The position numbers were made by a program, and so were the translations under genes. From the NCBI GenBank assembly GCA_016710435.1, contig JADJVV010000001.1:1138501-1202500 (forward strand): 64,000 nt of DNA. The letters are read 5' to 3'. The number at the start of each line of letters is the position of its first letter. The first letter of the stretch is position 1. Below the pieces are notes generated by a model. That model saw nothing but the letters and a program-made list of their open reading frames with translations. It was not told the origin of the DNA and made no database searches. Origin of the DNA: Hyphomicrobiales bacterium. GTDB taxonomy: Bacteria; Pseudomonadota; Alphaproteobacteria; Rhizobiales; Aestuariivirgaceae. Of the stretch, positions 10,942 through 22,542 are shown one piece after another.

Positions 10942-12180
10942 TCAGGCCCCTGATTTCAAGAGGCTGGCGTAGTTCATGAAATACTTGAAGAGCGTCATAT
11001 AGGCCGCTGTCATTGCAATATAGGCGAAGATCGTGATGACGATCTGCAGGCGGCTCAACGGCACCAGGCCAGCATCGATGCGCCGGTCGCGGATATTGGC
11101 AAGAATGGCGATACCGCCGAACATGACCAGCACGAACTGCTGCATGAGAAGGCCGATGCCGCCGATCAGGAGTCCGATCGCCATGAGGCCGAAGCGCGCC
11201 GCCGGACCCATGAGCCGCGTCAGCACCGACCGCAAGGCAACGCCCCCATCCAGTGGTTCCACCGGCAGCAGGTTGAAGATGTTGAGTCCCACCACGATGA
11301 GTCCGAACAGCGCCACATAGGGGTTGGGGGCATCACCCAGCATGGCAGGCACGAGACAGAGCAACGCCAGCAGCGTCGAAAATCCCGGCCCCATGAGAGC
11401 AGCGAACACCGCCTGCCCCTGACTGTCGAACGGAAGGCGCGGCAGGGCGATGGCTCCGAGGAACGGCAGGAACACCATCCGCCCCCACGGCTGTCCCATC
11501 AGGCGGTAGGCGAAGAGATGGCCGAACTCGTGCACGAACAACGCGAAGACCAGCATCACCGCGGCCTTCCAGCCCAGCAGCACGCCGAAGGCGACCAGCG
11601 AGACAAGACCGGTGACAAGTGCCACGAGGGCCGAGATCCAGAAGTAGGGACGCTCGTTGGGCTTCCCTGTTTCCGCGAGGCCCTTGAGACGGAAGATGCC
11701 ACCCCACAAATCGGCGCGCGCCAGCATCTGCGCCAGCAGCGGCCGCGGTCCCCACGCATAGGTCATGGACAGGCGTGTGCCGCCCTCTTCCTCTTCAAGC
11801 TGGTAAATCTGTGCCAGCAGTTCATTCGCAGTGCCGTGGCCCTCAAGTCCCTCGCGGCGCAGCACCAGCTTGTGCGGCGCCACGCGCTCGTCGATCGAGA
11901 ACAGGGCCTGCGAGGATTTCTGCACGCCGGTCGAAAGCGTGGTCGTGTAGGTCTTGCGGTAGGTGCGCGTGCCCGCATCGACGAGCACCGCTTTCACCTG
12001 GGTTGATCCCCAGTTGTCGGTCTTGCCGTCGGTGAGGTCAACGATTTCGAAGACGCGTGCCGGCGGCGCCTTGATGAAGAGGTTGGCCTTCGGCGTCACG
12101 CGGTGGCGAAACCCCAGCAATGCCAGCAACAGCAAGGTGAAGGGAATCTCCGGGCCGACCGATGTAAAGAGCGAAAACAT
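10942..12180 (-). CDS. site-2 protease (M50) with N-terminal SRPBCC/START-like domain
   Basis: Membrane-embedded zinc metalloprotease. One N-terminal membrane segment (about 8-24) is followed by a soluble stretch (about 30-150) that looks like an SRPBCC/START ligand fold (NLFIKAPPARVFEIVDL), then a multi-span M50 core. The zinc motif HEFGH is at residues 217-221 inside a hydrophobic helix, and the third ligand motif is NLLPVEPLDGG near residue 295, so catalysis looks intact. S2P proteases cleave membrane-anchored anti-sigma factors or signal remnants; the substrate here is unknown. No PDZ domain is visible. Length 412 residues. Confidence 0.8.
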   Translation of the reverse strand: MFSLFTSVGPEIPFTLLLLALLGFRHRVTPKANLFIKAPPARVFEIVDLTDGKTDNWGSTQVKAVLVDAGTRTYRKTYTTTLSTGVQKSSQALFSIDERVAPHKLVLRREGLEGHGTANELLAQIYQLEEEEGGTRLSMTYAWGPRPLLAQMLARADLWGGIFRLKGLAETGKPNERPYFWISALVALVTGLVSLVAFGVLLGWKAAVMLVFALFVHEFGHLFAYRLMGQPWGRMVFLPFLGAIALPRLPFDSQGQAVFAALMGPGFSTLLALLCLVPAMLGDAPNPYVALFGLIVVGLNIFNLLPVEPLDGGVALRSVLTRLMGPAARFGLMAIGLLIGGIGLLMQQFVLVMFGGIAILANIRDRRIDAGLVPLSRLQIVITIFAYIAMTAAYMTLFKYFMNYASLLKSGA

Positions 12181-12309
12181 GGAGCGCGGACGCTAGAGGC
12201 TGAGGCGTTAAGGATTCAAGAAGGGACACTCTCCGTGTCTCACGGCCGCTCACCCTCAAACTCCTGCTGTTCCACAGCCGCAGCGCGATTGGTACGGAGA
12301 ATGCAACGC

Positions 12310-12365
12310 GCCGCCTGAAGTGCCTTAAGGTGATCGAGCCTTTCAGCGGCCTTGGCGCGGGCGGC
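12310..12365 (-). pseudogene. partial duplicate of the atpC 3' end
   Basis: This 56-base stretch matches 12558-12613, the end of atpC, at 47 of 56 positions by hand alignment with no gap and a constant offset of 248 bases. On the minus strand it lies in a frame open from 12422 to a TGA at 12240-12242 and reads ARAKAAERLDHLKALQAAR; atpC ends ARAKAAEALDHLKALQAAL. The frame has no obvious start codon and its 5' half does not match atpC. It looks like the remnant of a tandem copy, or a chimeric small gene. The remainder of the 370-base gap 12181-12550 shows nothing I recognise. Confidence 0.6.
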
Positions 12366-12550
12366 GGGTGTGACGAGACCTCGGAACTGTTCTATCAAGG
12401 ACGATTCGAAATCGGAAGACTGCTAGAAGGCAAGCAACTGCCCGAGATATTGTATCTCGAAGCTCCCGACTTGGGCTCAGGCCCAAGGAACTCGCTTCAA
12501 TGAAGAGTCCACTTAGATGAGATTGATTATCTCGACTTTGGCTGTTGCCG

Positions 12551-12940
12551 TCACAGCGCAGCCTGCAGCGCCTTCAGGTGATCAAGCGCCTCGGCGGCCT
12601 TGGCGCGGGCGGTATCGGTCTTGGCGTCGGCGACGTCTTCTTCCGCGTCCTTGATCTGGCGGGCGATCGCCGCACCGTCAAGATCTGCGTAGGGGATTGC
12701 CGATTCGGCCAGCAGCGTGAGCCCCTGGGCATTCACTTCGGCAAAGCCGCCGCGCACGAAGATCTTGTCCGTGCCGGTGTCCTTCTGGATCGTCACCACG
12801 CCGGGCTTCAGCGTGGAGAGCACGGGCGCATGTCCCGGCAGGATGGTCATTTCACCTTCCGCGCCCGGAATCTGCACGGACACCACGTCTCCTGAGAACA
12901 GGAGACGGGCGGGAGAGACGAGTTCGAAATGCAGTGCCAT
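12551..12940 (-). CDS. atpC: ATP synthase F1 epsilon subunit
   Basis: Epsilon subunit of the F1 central stalk, which couples rotation and can inhibit ATP hydrolysis. The 129 residues comprise an N-terminal beta-sandwich (MALHFELVSPARLLFSGDV; EGEMTILPGHAPVLSTLKPG) and a C-terminal helical hairpin (about 88-129). The start at 12940 gives the family N terminus; upstream in-frame codons run through a palindromic repeat. It is the last gene of atpHAGDC, 123 bases after atpD. Confidence 0.95.
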   Translation of the reverse strand: MALHFELVSPARLLFSGDVVSVQIPGAEGEMTILPGHAPVLSTLKPGVVTIQKDTGTDKIFVRGGFAEVNAQGLTLLAESAIPYADLDGAAIARQIKDAEEDVADAKTDTARAKAAEALDHLKALQAAL

Positions 12941-12956
12941 GGTCTTTTCCTTGATC

Positions 12957-12998
12957 CATGCCTCGGGGCGCGCTTGCGCTCGCACCTCGGCATGAGGG
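12957..12998. repeat. REP-like palindrome between atpD and atpC
   Basis: Read on the minus strand this begins CCTCATGCCGAGGTGC, has a GAGCGCAAGCGC centre and closes with CCCCGAGGCATG. It parallels the element at 8592-8634 (CCTCATGCTGAGGTGC...CCTCGAAGCAT). Both lie between two genes of one operon, so they will be present in the mRNA as stem-loops, here ending 17 bases before the atpC start. Confidence 0.6.
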
Positions 12999-13063
12999 AC
13001 TCTTGTATTCCTCACCCCAAGAGACCCGGCGCAGGGCACCGGGCCGCGAGGGGTGTGCCGTCA

Positions 13064-14542
<1,479 letters not shown>

Positions 14543-15421
14543 TTAGAGCGCTTCCGCGCCCGAAATGATTTCGATGAGTTCCTTGGTGATCTGCGCCTGG
14601 CGCTGGCGGTTGTACTTGATCGACAGCTTGTTGATCATGTCACCGGCGTTGCGCGTGGCATTGTCCATGGCGGACATGCGGGCACCCTGCTCGGAGGCCG
14701 CGTTTTCCAGAAGGCCGCGGAAGACCTGCACCGCGATGTTGCGCGGCAGGAGGTCGTCGAGGATCACGCTTTCTTCCGGCTCCGCCTCGTACACCGCACC
14801 GCCGAGATCCGGCGTCTTGCTGGTGTCGATCTGCGCCGGGATGAGACGCAGCGCCGTGGGCTTCTGCTGGATCACCGACTTGAATTCCGAGAAGAACAGC
14901 GTGGCGACGTCGAACTCGCCCGCTTCGTACATGGCGAGCACCTTGTCGGCCACACCGGCGGCATGGTCGAATTCCACCGCCTTGGAGCCACGGAAGTCCA
15001 CCGCATCGACGATGTACTTGCCGTAGAGACGCTTGAGCGCGTCATTGCCCTTCTTGCCCACCGTCATCATCTTGACGGTCTTGCCCTCGCGGACGAGGCG
15101 GTCGGCGTGTTCGCGCGCCAGCTTGACGATCGACGAGTTGAAACCGCCGCACAGCCCGCGCTCGGCGGTGGCGATGATGAGCAGATGGACGTCATCCTTG
15201 CCCGTGCCGGAGAGAAGGGCTGGCGCACCCGCCTGGCCTTCCATGGCGGACGCAAGGTTGGAGAGCACCACCGCCATGCGTTCGGCGTAGGGGCGCGCCG
15301 CAACGGCTGCTTCCTGGGCGCGGCGCAGTTTGGCCGCGGCCACCATCTGCATCGCCTTGGTGATCTTCCGCGTCGCCTTCACCGAGGCGATGCGGTTTCG
15401 GAGGTCTTTGAGACTTGGCAT
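14543..15421 (-). CDS. atpG: ATP synthase F1 gamma subunit
   Basis: Gamma subunit, the rotating coiled-coil shaft of F1. Length is 292 residues. The N-terminal helix ([20 protein letters not shown]) and the C-terminal helix ([19 protein letters not shown]...[11 protein letters not shown]) form the coiled coil. The central Rossmann-like part has [15 protein letters not shown]. It sits 13 bases after atpA and 27 before atpD. Confidence 0.97.
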   Translation of the reverse strand: MPSLKDLRNRIASVKATRKITKAMQMVAAAKLRRAQEAAVAARPYAERMAVVLSNLASAMEGQAGAPALLSGTGKDDVHLLIIATAERGLCGGFNSSIVKLAREHADRLVREGKTVKMMTVGKKGNDALKRLYGKYIVDAVDFRGSKAVEFDHAAGVADKVLAMYEAGEFDVATLFFSEFKSVIQQKPTALRLIPAQIDTSKTPDLGGAVYEAEPEESVILDDLLPRNIAVQVFRGLLENAASEQGARMSAMDNATRNAGDMINKLSIKYNRQRQAQITKELIEIISGAEAL

Positions 15422-15434
15422 CCCGGCCTACCCC

Positions 15435-16963
<1,529 letters not shown>

Positions 16964-16964
<1 letters not shown>

Positions 16965-17524
16965 TACTGGGTCCCCTTCATGGCGGCTTTGAGTGAATTG
17001 AGTTTGGTGCGAAGCGAGTTGTCCATCATCCGGCTGCCCACCTTCACGATAAGGCCGCCGAGGATGGCCGGATCGACCTTGGCGTCGATGGCGACGTCCG
17101 ATCCGGTGGAGGCCTTGAGCGCGACCTTGAGGTCCGCAAGCTGCTTGGCCGATAGCTTTTCTGCCGACGTGACTTCGGCCGTCTTCTCGCCCCGCGACTG
17201 GGCGACGAGGGCGTTGAAGGCGGAGATGGCGCCGGGCACGGCAGCGAGGCGGCGGTTGCCGCCCATCACCTTGAGGAAGTTGAGGGCGAGGCCATTGATG
17301 CCCGCCTTCTTGGCCAGCGCTTCGACGGCGGCCGTCTGGTCTTCCGTCTTGAACACCGGCGAACGCATCAGGCGCTGCAGGTCGGTGGACTCGTCCACGA
17401 GGCCCTGGAAGCTGGCGAGTGCCTTGGCGACATCGGCCACGGCCTTGTTTTCGGTAGCGAGGTCAAACAGCGCACGGGCATAGCGGCCTGCAACACCGGA
17501 CTGGGACTGATCTGTCGTTGCCAC
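16964..17524 (-). CDS. atpH: ATP synthase F1 delta subunit
   Basis: Delta (OSCP-like) subunit connecting F1 to the peripheral stalk. The N-terminal helical bundle carries [15 protein letters not shown], and the C-terminal strand region has [26 protein letters not shown] chose the GTG at 17524, giving [10 protein letters not shown] and 186 residues, the usual length; a GTG at 17554 is the alternative. It is the first gene of the F1 operon. The F0 genes are not in the window, as expected for alphaproteobacteria, which split F0 and F1. Confidence 0.94.
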
Positions 17525-17737
17525 GATCGATCTTTCACGTGTGACGGCGGACACCGGAGCGGGTGGCCTAAGTCATTGATATGATGGGAAGCACTTTGCA
17601 CAAGGCAAAACGCTGCGGTGCGGGAGGTTCCCGCCGCGGGCGGGAGCTAACATATGAGGCAGAGACTCGCAACAGCGATTCGAACGCGACATTTTGCGCG
17701 TTCGTGGCGGGGAGCGGCACTGTGGATGCGTCCGCCG

Positions 17738-17781
17738 CAAAAAGGGAGGGGCCCGCCACCGTTTGCACGGCAACGAGCCCC
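17738..17781 (-). terminator. candidate rho-independent terminator after the DUF1127 pair
   Basis: On the minus strand GGGGC pairs with GCCCC, with an inner GCCGT-GCAA-ACGGT stem, and the sequence then runs TCCCTTTTTG. It lies 25 bases beyond the DUF1127 stop at 17807 and would separate that transcript from the atp operon. The flanks carry CCTCCC motifs. Nothing coding is seen from 17525 to 17737. Confidence 0.5.
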
Positions 17782-17806
17782 GGGAGGAACTGTTGGACGC
17801 TGGGCC

Positions 17807-17974
17807 TTACTTGAAGGCCTTCACGCGGGCCGCATGGCCCAGTTGATAGCGCTTGGCACCCATGTCAGCCAGATCGGCTTCGGAGAGATGCTCAAGTTCG
17901 GTGCGGATCGTCTGATAGCCCTTGAGGCGGGCGCGGCGGTCCAGCAGCCTGTTGAAGAAGGAAAAGCGGGCCAT
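17807..17974 (-). CDS. DUF1127 small protein
   Basis: A 55-residue basic protein, MARFSFFNRLLDRRARLKG..., with TELEHLSEADLADMGAKRYQL, which fits the short helical DUF1127 (YjiS-like) pattern of an acidic L-x-L-D-L-G-type segment after an Arg-rich helix. Its start at 17974 has an AGGAGG 6 bases upstream. Members of this family in other alphaproteobacteria act in RNA turnover and in phosphate or stress responses; the role here is not known. It lies 22 bases after the next DUF1127 gene, on the same strand. Confidence 0.75.
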   Translation of the reverse strand: MARFSFFNRLLDRRARLKGYQTIRTELEHLSEADLADMGAKRYQLGHAARVKAFK

Positions 17975-17996
17975 GGCGCGCCTCCTGTGATTCTGT

Positions 17997-18146
17997 TTAG
18001 CGGGCGGCTTCGCGGGCGACGCGCTGGATGTCGGAGCGGGAAATGCCGAGGTCGGACAGTTCGCGGTTGGTCAGCGCATTGAGTTCGCTGACGGTGCGGC
18101 TGTAACGCTTCCAGGCGGTAATGCGGCTCTTGAGGACTTCAAACAT
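17997..18146 (-). CDS. DUF1127 small protein
   Basis: A 49-residue protein, MFEVLKSRITAWKRYSRTV..., with SELNALTNRELSDLGISRSDI, the typical DUF1127 core (L-x-L-x-D-L-G-I-x-R-x-D-I). A very strong AAGGAG lies 7-8 bases before the ATG at 18146, suggesting high expression. It is first of two consecutive DUF1127 genes, a common arrangement. Its leader contains a perfect palindrome at 18169-18187. Confidence 0.9.
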   Translation of the reverse strand: MFEVLKSRITAWKRYSRTVSELNALTNRELSDLGISRSDIQRVAREAAR

Positions 18147-18168
18147 GGGTATCTCCTTCGAATGCTTT

Positions 18169-18187
18169 TACCGGAACGGTTCCGGTA
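18169..18187. promoter_or_regulatory. palindrome in the DUF1127 leader
   Basis: TACCGGAA-CGG-TTCCGGTA is a perfect inverted repeat (8-bp arms, 3-base spacer) 23 bases upstream of the DUF1127 start. It is either a repressor operator or, as RNA, a stem-loop just before the ribosome site. Confidence 0.5.
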
Positions 18188-18281
18188 CTGGGTCTCTGTT
18201 TTCTTTGACGGTCGGAAGATATGTGCGATGCAGCAAAATATGAAATGCAAATTACGCATAGCTCGCATGAATCAGGAATTC

Positions 18282-18297
18282 GCTTTGTTCACAAAGC
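18282..18297. promoter_or_regulatory. palindrome in the DUF1127/ggt divergent region
   Basis: GCTTTGTTCACAAAGC is a perfect 7-bp-arm inverted repeat with a 2-base centre. It lies in the AT-richer 403-base gap (18147-18549) separating the divergent DUF1127 and gamma-glutamyltransferase genes and is a candidate operator. No other feature is clear in the gap, and I could not place promoters with confidence. Confidence 0.4.
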
Positions 18298-18549
18298 AGT
18301 AACAATTTTAAGGACCGGTTTCCGATAAAGAAATCCATTCCAAGAGCCAGTCTGGATGAATTCTATCGGTTTATAGAGCGAAATTGAGCGAAAATGCACA
18401 TCGTGCGCTGCTGAGATATACGTCATTTGCATGACAAAGTGGCGACATGCCTGCCTTCTCATCAGTCTTGCTGCGTCGCACCATGCGGAGAGACGGGTCA
18501 CAGTCCCGGACCATGGACGTCGCCCCCGTCTGCGGCCACAGTGCCGCCC

Positions 18550-20130
18550 ATGTACCGGGATTTTTCTGCGCCGGGCCGCTCCACGGCCTATTCCACCGAA
18601 GCCATGGCTGCGACCTCGTCGCCCCAGGCCACCCTGGCGGCGATCGACGTCTTGCGGGCGGGCGGCAATGCCGTTGATGCCGCCATCACGGCCTCCGCCG
18701 TGCTTTGCATCACCGAACCGCACATGACCGGGATCGGGGGCGATTGCTTTGCCATCCTGGCCACGCCCGAAGGCAAGGTGCTGGGCCTGAACGGATCAGG
18801 CCGAAGCGCCTTTGCCGCAACGCCGGAGTGGCTGCGGGGCGAAGGACTGACCCGCATCGACCCCCACTCGCCCCACGCCGTGACGGTTCCCGGAGCCGTC
18901 GATGCCTGGGACGAACTCCTCCGCGCCCATGGCACGTGGTCGCTTGCGCGGTGCCTCGCCCCCGCCATTGCCTTGGCGGAACGGGGCGTGCCGACACTGC
19001 CACGCGTCGCCCGCGACTGGCCCGGTCATCACGCCCTGCTCACGGCCAGCGAAGGTGGGCGGCGTCACTATCTGCGCAATGGACACTGCCCCGCGGAAGG
19101 CGACGCCATGGCCTATCCGGCGCTCGCCGGAACCTTGCGCGCCATTGCCGCAGGCGGGCGCGATGCTTTCTACACGGGTGCCATCGCCGCTGACATGGTG
19201 GAGACTTTGCAAGCCCGCGGCAGCCTGCTCACCCGCGAGGATTTTGCCGCCGCCCAGAGCGATTGGGTAAAGCCGGTCTCGACCACTTACGACGGCCAGC
19301 GCATCCACGAAATCCCGCCGTCAGGACAGGGCCTGACCGTGCTGATCGCTCTCAACATCCTCTCGTGCTTCGGCCTGAAGCATCTCGATCCCGCAGGCCC
19401 GCAGCGCCGCCATCTCGAGATCGAGGCCCTGAAGCGCGCCTGGGTGCTGCGCAACCGCTACATCGCGGACCCCGCCCAGGCGCACGTCCCCGTCGAAGAC
19501 CTTTTGAGTGCCGCCACCGCACGGCGCCTCGCGGCCACCATTGATCAGAACAAGGCGAGTGACATCCGGGTCACGCTGCCTCCCTCCGATACTGTCTACC
19601 TCTCGGTCGTGGACAAGAAACGCCTCTGCGTCTCCTTCATCAACTCGATCTATTGGGGCTTCGGCTCCGGGATCATCACGGAGAGGACGGGCATCACCTT
19701 GCAGAACCGCGGCGCCGGATTCTCCTGCGATCCCGGCCATCCCAATGTCATTGCCCCCGCCAAGCGTCCGCTCCACACCATCATTCCCGCACTGGCCACC
19801 CGCGACGGCCGGCCCGACATGGTGTTTGGCGTCATGGGCGGCGACTTCCAGCCCATGGGCCACGTCAACATGGTGGTGAACCGCTACACCTACGGCATGG
19901 ACCCGCAAGCCGCACTGGACCTGCCGCGCTGCGTTCCCACCGATGGCCTCGTCGAGGTGGAGACGGCAATGCCCGTTACCGTGCAGAATGACCTCACCGC
20001 CATGGGCCACCGCGTTGTGACCACGGAAGAGCCACTGGGCGGCGGGCAGATCATCGCCATCGACCACGGCCGCGGCCTCCTCATCGGCGGCTCCGACCCC
20101 CGCAAGGACGGCTTCGCGCTGGGCCTTTGA
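18550..20130 (+). CDS. gamma-glutamyltransferase family protein
   Basis: Ntn-hydrolase that cleaves itself into two subunits and transfers or hydrolyses gamma-glutamyl groups, for example from glutathione. 526 residues from the ATG at 18550 (MYRDFSAPGRSTAYS). The N-terminal part has GGNAVDAAITASAVLCITEPHM. The likely nucleophile is the Thr of SDTVYLSVVD, where classical enzymes have TTH-x-SVVD; the TVYL version is seen in YwrD-type homologues. MGGDFQPMGHVNMVVN is the conserved C-terminal motif. No clear signal peptide, so it is probably cytoplasmic. The substrate may not be glutathione. Confidence 0.85.
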   Translation: MYRDFSAPGRSTAYSTEAMAATSSPQATLAAIDVLRAGGNAVDAAITASAVLCITEPHMTGIGGDCFAILATPEGKVLGLNGSGRSAFAATPEWLRGEGLTRIDPHSPHAVTVPGAVDAWDELLRAHGTWSLARCLAPAIALAERGVPTLPRVARDWPGHHALLTASEGGRRHYLRNGHCPAEGDAMAYPALAGTLRAIAAGGRDAFYTGAIAADMVETLQARGSLLTREDFAAAQSDWVKPVSTTYDGQRIHEIPPSGQGLTVLIALNILSCFGLKHLDPAGPQRRHLEIEALKRAWVLRNRYIADPAQAHVPVEDLLSAATARRLAATIDQNKASDIRVTLPPSDTVYLSVVDKKRLCVSFINSIYWGFGSGIITERTGITLQNRGAGFSCDPGHPNVIAPAKRPLHTIIPALATRDGRPDMVFGVMGGDFQPMGHVNMVVNRYTYGMDPQAALDLPRCVPTDGLVEVETAMPVTVQNDLTAMGHRVVTTEEPLGGGQIIAIDHGRGLLIGGSDPRKDGFALGL

Positions 20131-20294
20131 ACCCCCGCGCGCGCCATTCCTTAACGCCTGTTAGCCATGATCCTTCTGCAAATATTTACGCGACACATCT
20201 AGCGTCAACGCGCAATTGGAGGCTGCACGCAAAGCCGCCTCCTCACAGGCGCGCCGCTTCATCGGGCGCGCACAACGAACGGCGATACGGACAC

Positions 20295-22526
20295 ATGACT
20301 GAGGCAACAGGAACGGCGAGCGTCTTGGCAAATGCGGACGGCGGTCCGGCGAGTGGTCTTTCCCTGCAAGATGCGTTGAGCATCGGCGAGGCTGTTGTTG
20401 CCGCCGGCGAAACCACTTATGCTTGGGACATCCACAGCGATGCCCTGTCGTGGGGTGTATCGGCTCCTGCCATCCTCCACCGCCCGGCACAAACCTTGAG
20501 CACGGGCAAGCAGTTTGCCGGGCTTCTCCATTCCGAAAATCTCATCAGCCGATACGACGCAGTGATCAACAGCACCGGCGAAGACCACGGCGATGGCGTT
20601 CCCTTTCACATCGAATATCAGTTGAAGGGCGACCCGGCGGCGAACCTTCCGCCCATGTGGATCGAAGACCGTGGCCGGTGGTTTGCCGACCGTAACGGCC
20701 GGCCCTGCCGCGCCGTGGGCGTCCTGCGCCCGGTGACGGACCGTCATACCCGTGACCAGAAACTGAGCGAACTGTCACACACCGATCCCCTCACAGGCAT
20801 GATGAACCGCGCCCGCCTCGACGAGGCGCTGGAAGAAGCGATCGGCGAAGCTCGCAGCAACGAAGTCACCTGCGCCTTTGCTGTCGCCACCATCCGCAAC
20901 CTCTCGGTGGTAAACGAGGCCTATGGTTTCGAGGTCGCCGACGAAGTGATCGCGGCACTCGCCGAACGCCTGCGCGCCGTGATGCGGACCGGCGATGGCA
21001 TCGCCCGCTATTCCGGCAGCAAGTTCGGCTTCATCCTCAACAACTGTTCGGGCGCCGAGTTGCCGGTGGCGATTGAGCGTTTCCTCAACGTCGCCCGTGA
21101 CAGCGTGATCGAGACGTCGCACGGGCCCGTCTGGGCGCTTCTCTCCGTGGGTGCGGTTCTTCTGCCCATCCATGCCGACACGAGCGTGTCCGCGCGTGCC
21201 CTGGCGGAGGAGGCCCTCTCTGCCGCCCTGCGCCTGTCGAGCGACAGCTTCGTCGTGCACATGCCGTCGGAAACCGTCAACGCGGCGCGCATGTTGAACA
21301 CGCGCTGTGCCGCCGAGATCGTCGAGTGCCTAAAGACCCACCGCTTCCAGCTCGCTTTCCAGCCCCTTGTCAACGCCAAGACGGGCGAGGTCGCATGCCA
21401 TGAGGCCCTCCTGCGCATGCGCGACGCGTCAGGCGAAGTGGTGACGGCCGGACATCTTGTGCCCGTGGCGGAACGCCTGGGCCTCATCCGCCTTGTCGAC
21501 CGCGCCGTCGTGCAGCTTGCTCTGGAGACGCTGCACCGTCACAGTGATGCCTTCCTCTCCATCAACCTCTCCGCCACGACGTCCAATGACCCGCGCTGGA
21601 ACGCGCAGATCATCGACATGATCCAGATGGCGGGCGATGTCGCATCGCGCCTCACCGTCGAAATCACCGAGACGACCGCTCTGACCGACCTCACCGCCGC
21701 GCTCACCTTCCTGGAGAAGCTGCGCGGCACCGGCTGCTGTGTCGCGATTGATGACTTCGGCGCAGGCTTCACATCCTTCCGCAACCTGCGTGACCTGCCC
21801 GTCGACATCATCAAGCTCGATGGCAGTTATTGCCGCAACCTCGCCAAGGACACAGAGAACCTCTACTTCGCGCGCACCCTCATCGAGATGGCGCACCATT
21901 TCGGCATCCGCACGGTCGCCGAATGGGTGGAGACCGAGGCGGATGCGCAAATCCTGCGCAGCCTCGGCGTTGACTTCCTGCAAGGCAACCACATGGGCAT
22001 ACCCGACATGCAGGCGCCCTGGGCCGTCACCGCGCCATCCGTCTTCACCTTCGAGAATGAAGCGCCGGACGCCGCGGCCGCTCTTGAAGTTGATGTTGCC
22101 ATTGTCGCCGAACCGGCCTCCGAGGCGTCACCGGCCGGCGTGGAAACAGACATGAGCGCTGCCCTGATGGACGACGGCGCCGAAACCGTCGCCGACGACC
22201 CCCTGGCAGATGATGTCGCGAACGATTTCCTGACGCCTGAGTTCGAAACGCACGAGGAAGCCGCTGCGCCCGCCATGGCGGAACCTGCTCTGATGGAAGT
22301 AATCGTTGCTGACGAAGAGCCGCAGCTTCCGTTCCCCGAAACCGCCAGCGAAGAGACACACGCTGTTTCTGGCGATGTCGACGAGACGGCCACCGTGTCC
22401 CTGAACGACGAAGTGGATCAGAGCCTCGCACGCCTGCGCGATGCGCTGGACCTGCTCACCCGTGAATTGTCGTCTGACGTGGAACCGCAAGCCGACGGCG
22501 GCGCGGACGTGCGTCTCGCCGGCTGA
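20295..22526 (+). CDS. GGDEF/EAL protein, probable c-di-GMP phosphodiesterase with degenerate GGDEF
   Basis: 743 residues from the ATG at 20295. An N-terminal PAS-like stretch (about 30-155) precedes a GGDEF domain (LTGMMNRARLDEAL onward) whose active motif is degraded to SGSKF, so cyclase activity is unlikely. The EAL domain (about 350-590) keeps EALLR, the Asn of SINLSA, the Glu of EITET, the DD of AIDDFGAG, the Lys of IIKLDG, and the Glu and Gln of EWVETEAD and FLQGNHMG, so c-di-GMP hydrolysis is plausible. A C-terminal tail of about 140 acidic, low-complexity residues is unusual. No membrane segments. It converges on phaR. Confidence 0.88.
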   Translation: MTEATGTASVLANADGGPASGLSLQDALSIGEAVVAAGETTYAWDIHSDALSWGVSAPAILHRPAQTLSTGKQFAGLLHSENLISRYDAVINSTGEDHGDGVPFHIEYQLKGDPAANLPPMWIEDRGRWFADRNGRPCRAVGVLRPVTDRHTRDQKLSELSHTDPLTGMMNRARLDEALEEAIGEARSNEVTCAFAVATIRNLSVVNEAYGFEVADEVIAALAERLRAVMRTGDGIARYSGSKFGFILNNCSGAELPVAIERFLNVARDSVIETSHGPVWALLSVGAVLLPIHADTSVSARALAEEALSAALRLSSDSFVVHMPSETVNAARMLNTRCAAEIVECLKTHRFQLAFQPLVNAKTGEVACHEALLRMRDASGEVVTAGHLVPVAERLGLIRLVDRAVVQLALETLHRHSDAFLSINLSATTSNDPRWNAQIIDMIQMAGDVASRLTVEITETTALTDLTAALTFLEKLRGTGCCVAIDDFGAGFTSFRNLRDLPVDIIKLDGSYCRNLAKDTENLYFARTLIEMAHHFGIRTVAEWVETEADAQILRSLGVDFLQGNHMGIPDMQAPWAVTAPSVFTFENEAPDAAAALEVDVAIVAEPASEASPAGVETDMSAALMDDGAETVADDPLADDVANDFLTPEFETHEEAAAPAMAEPALMEVIVADEEPQLPFPETASEETHAVSGDVDETATVSLNDEVDQSLARLRDALDLLTRELSSDVEPQADGGADVRLAG

Positions 22527-22542
22527 GAGAACGCGAGCCGGT

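Noticed and set aside
18550..20130. Gamma-glutamyltransferase thought inactive because TTH is absent
   Set aside because: The nucleophile position still has Thr in DTVYLSVVD, a form seen in YwrD-type members, so activity is not excluded.
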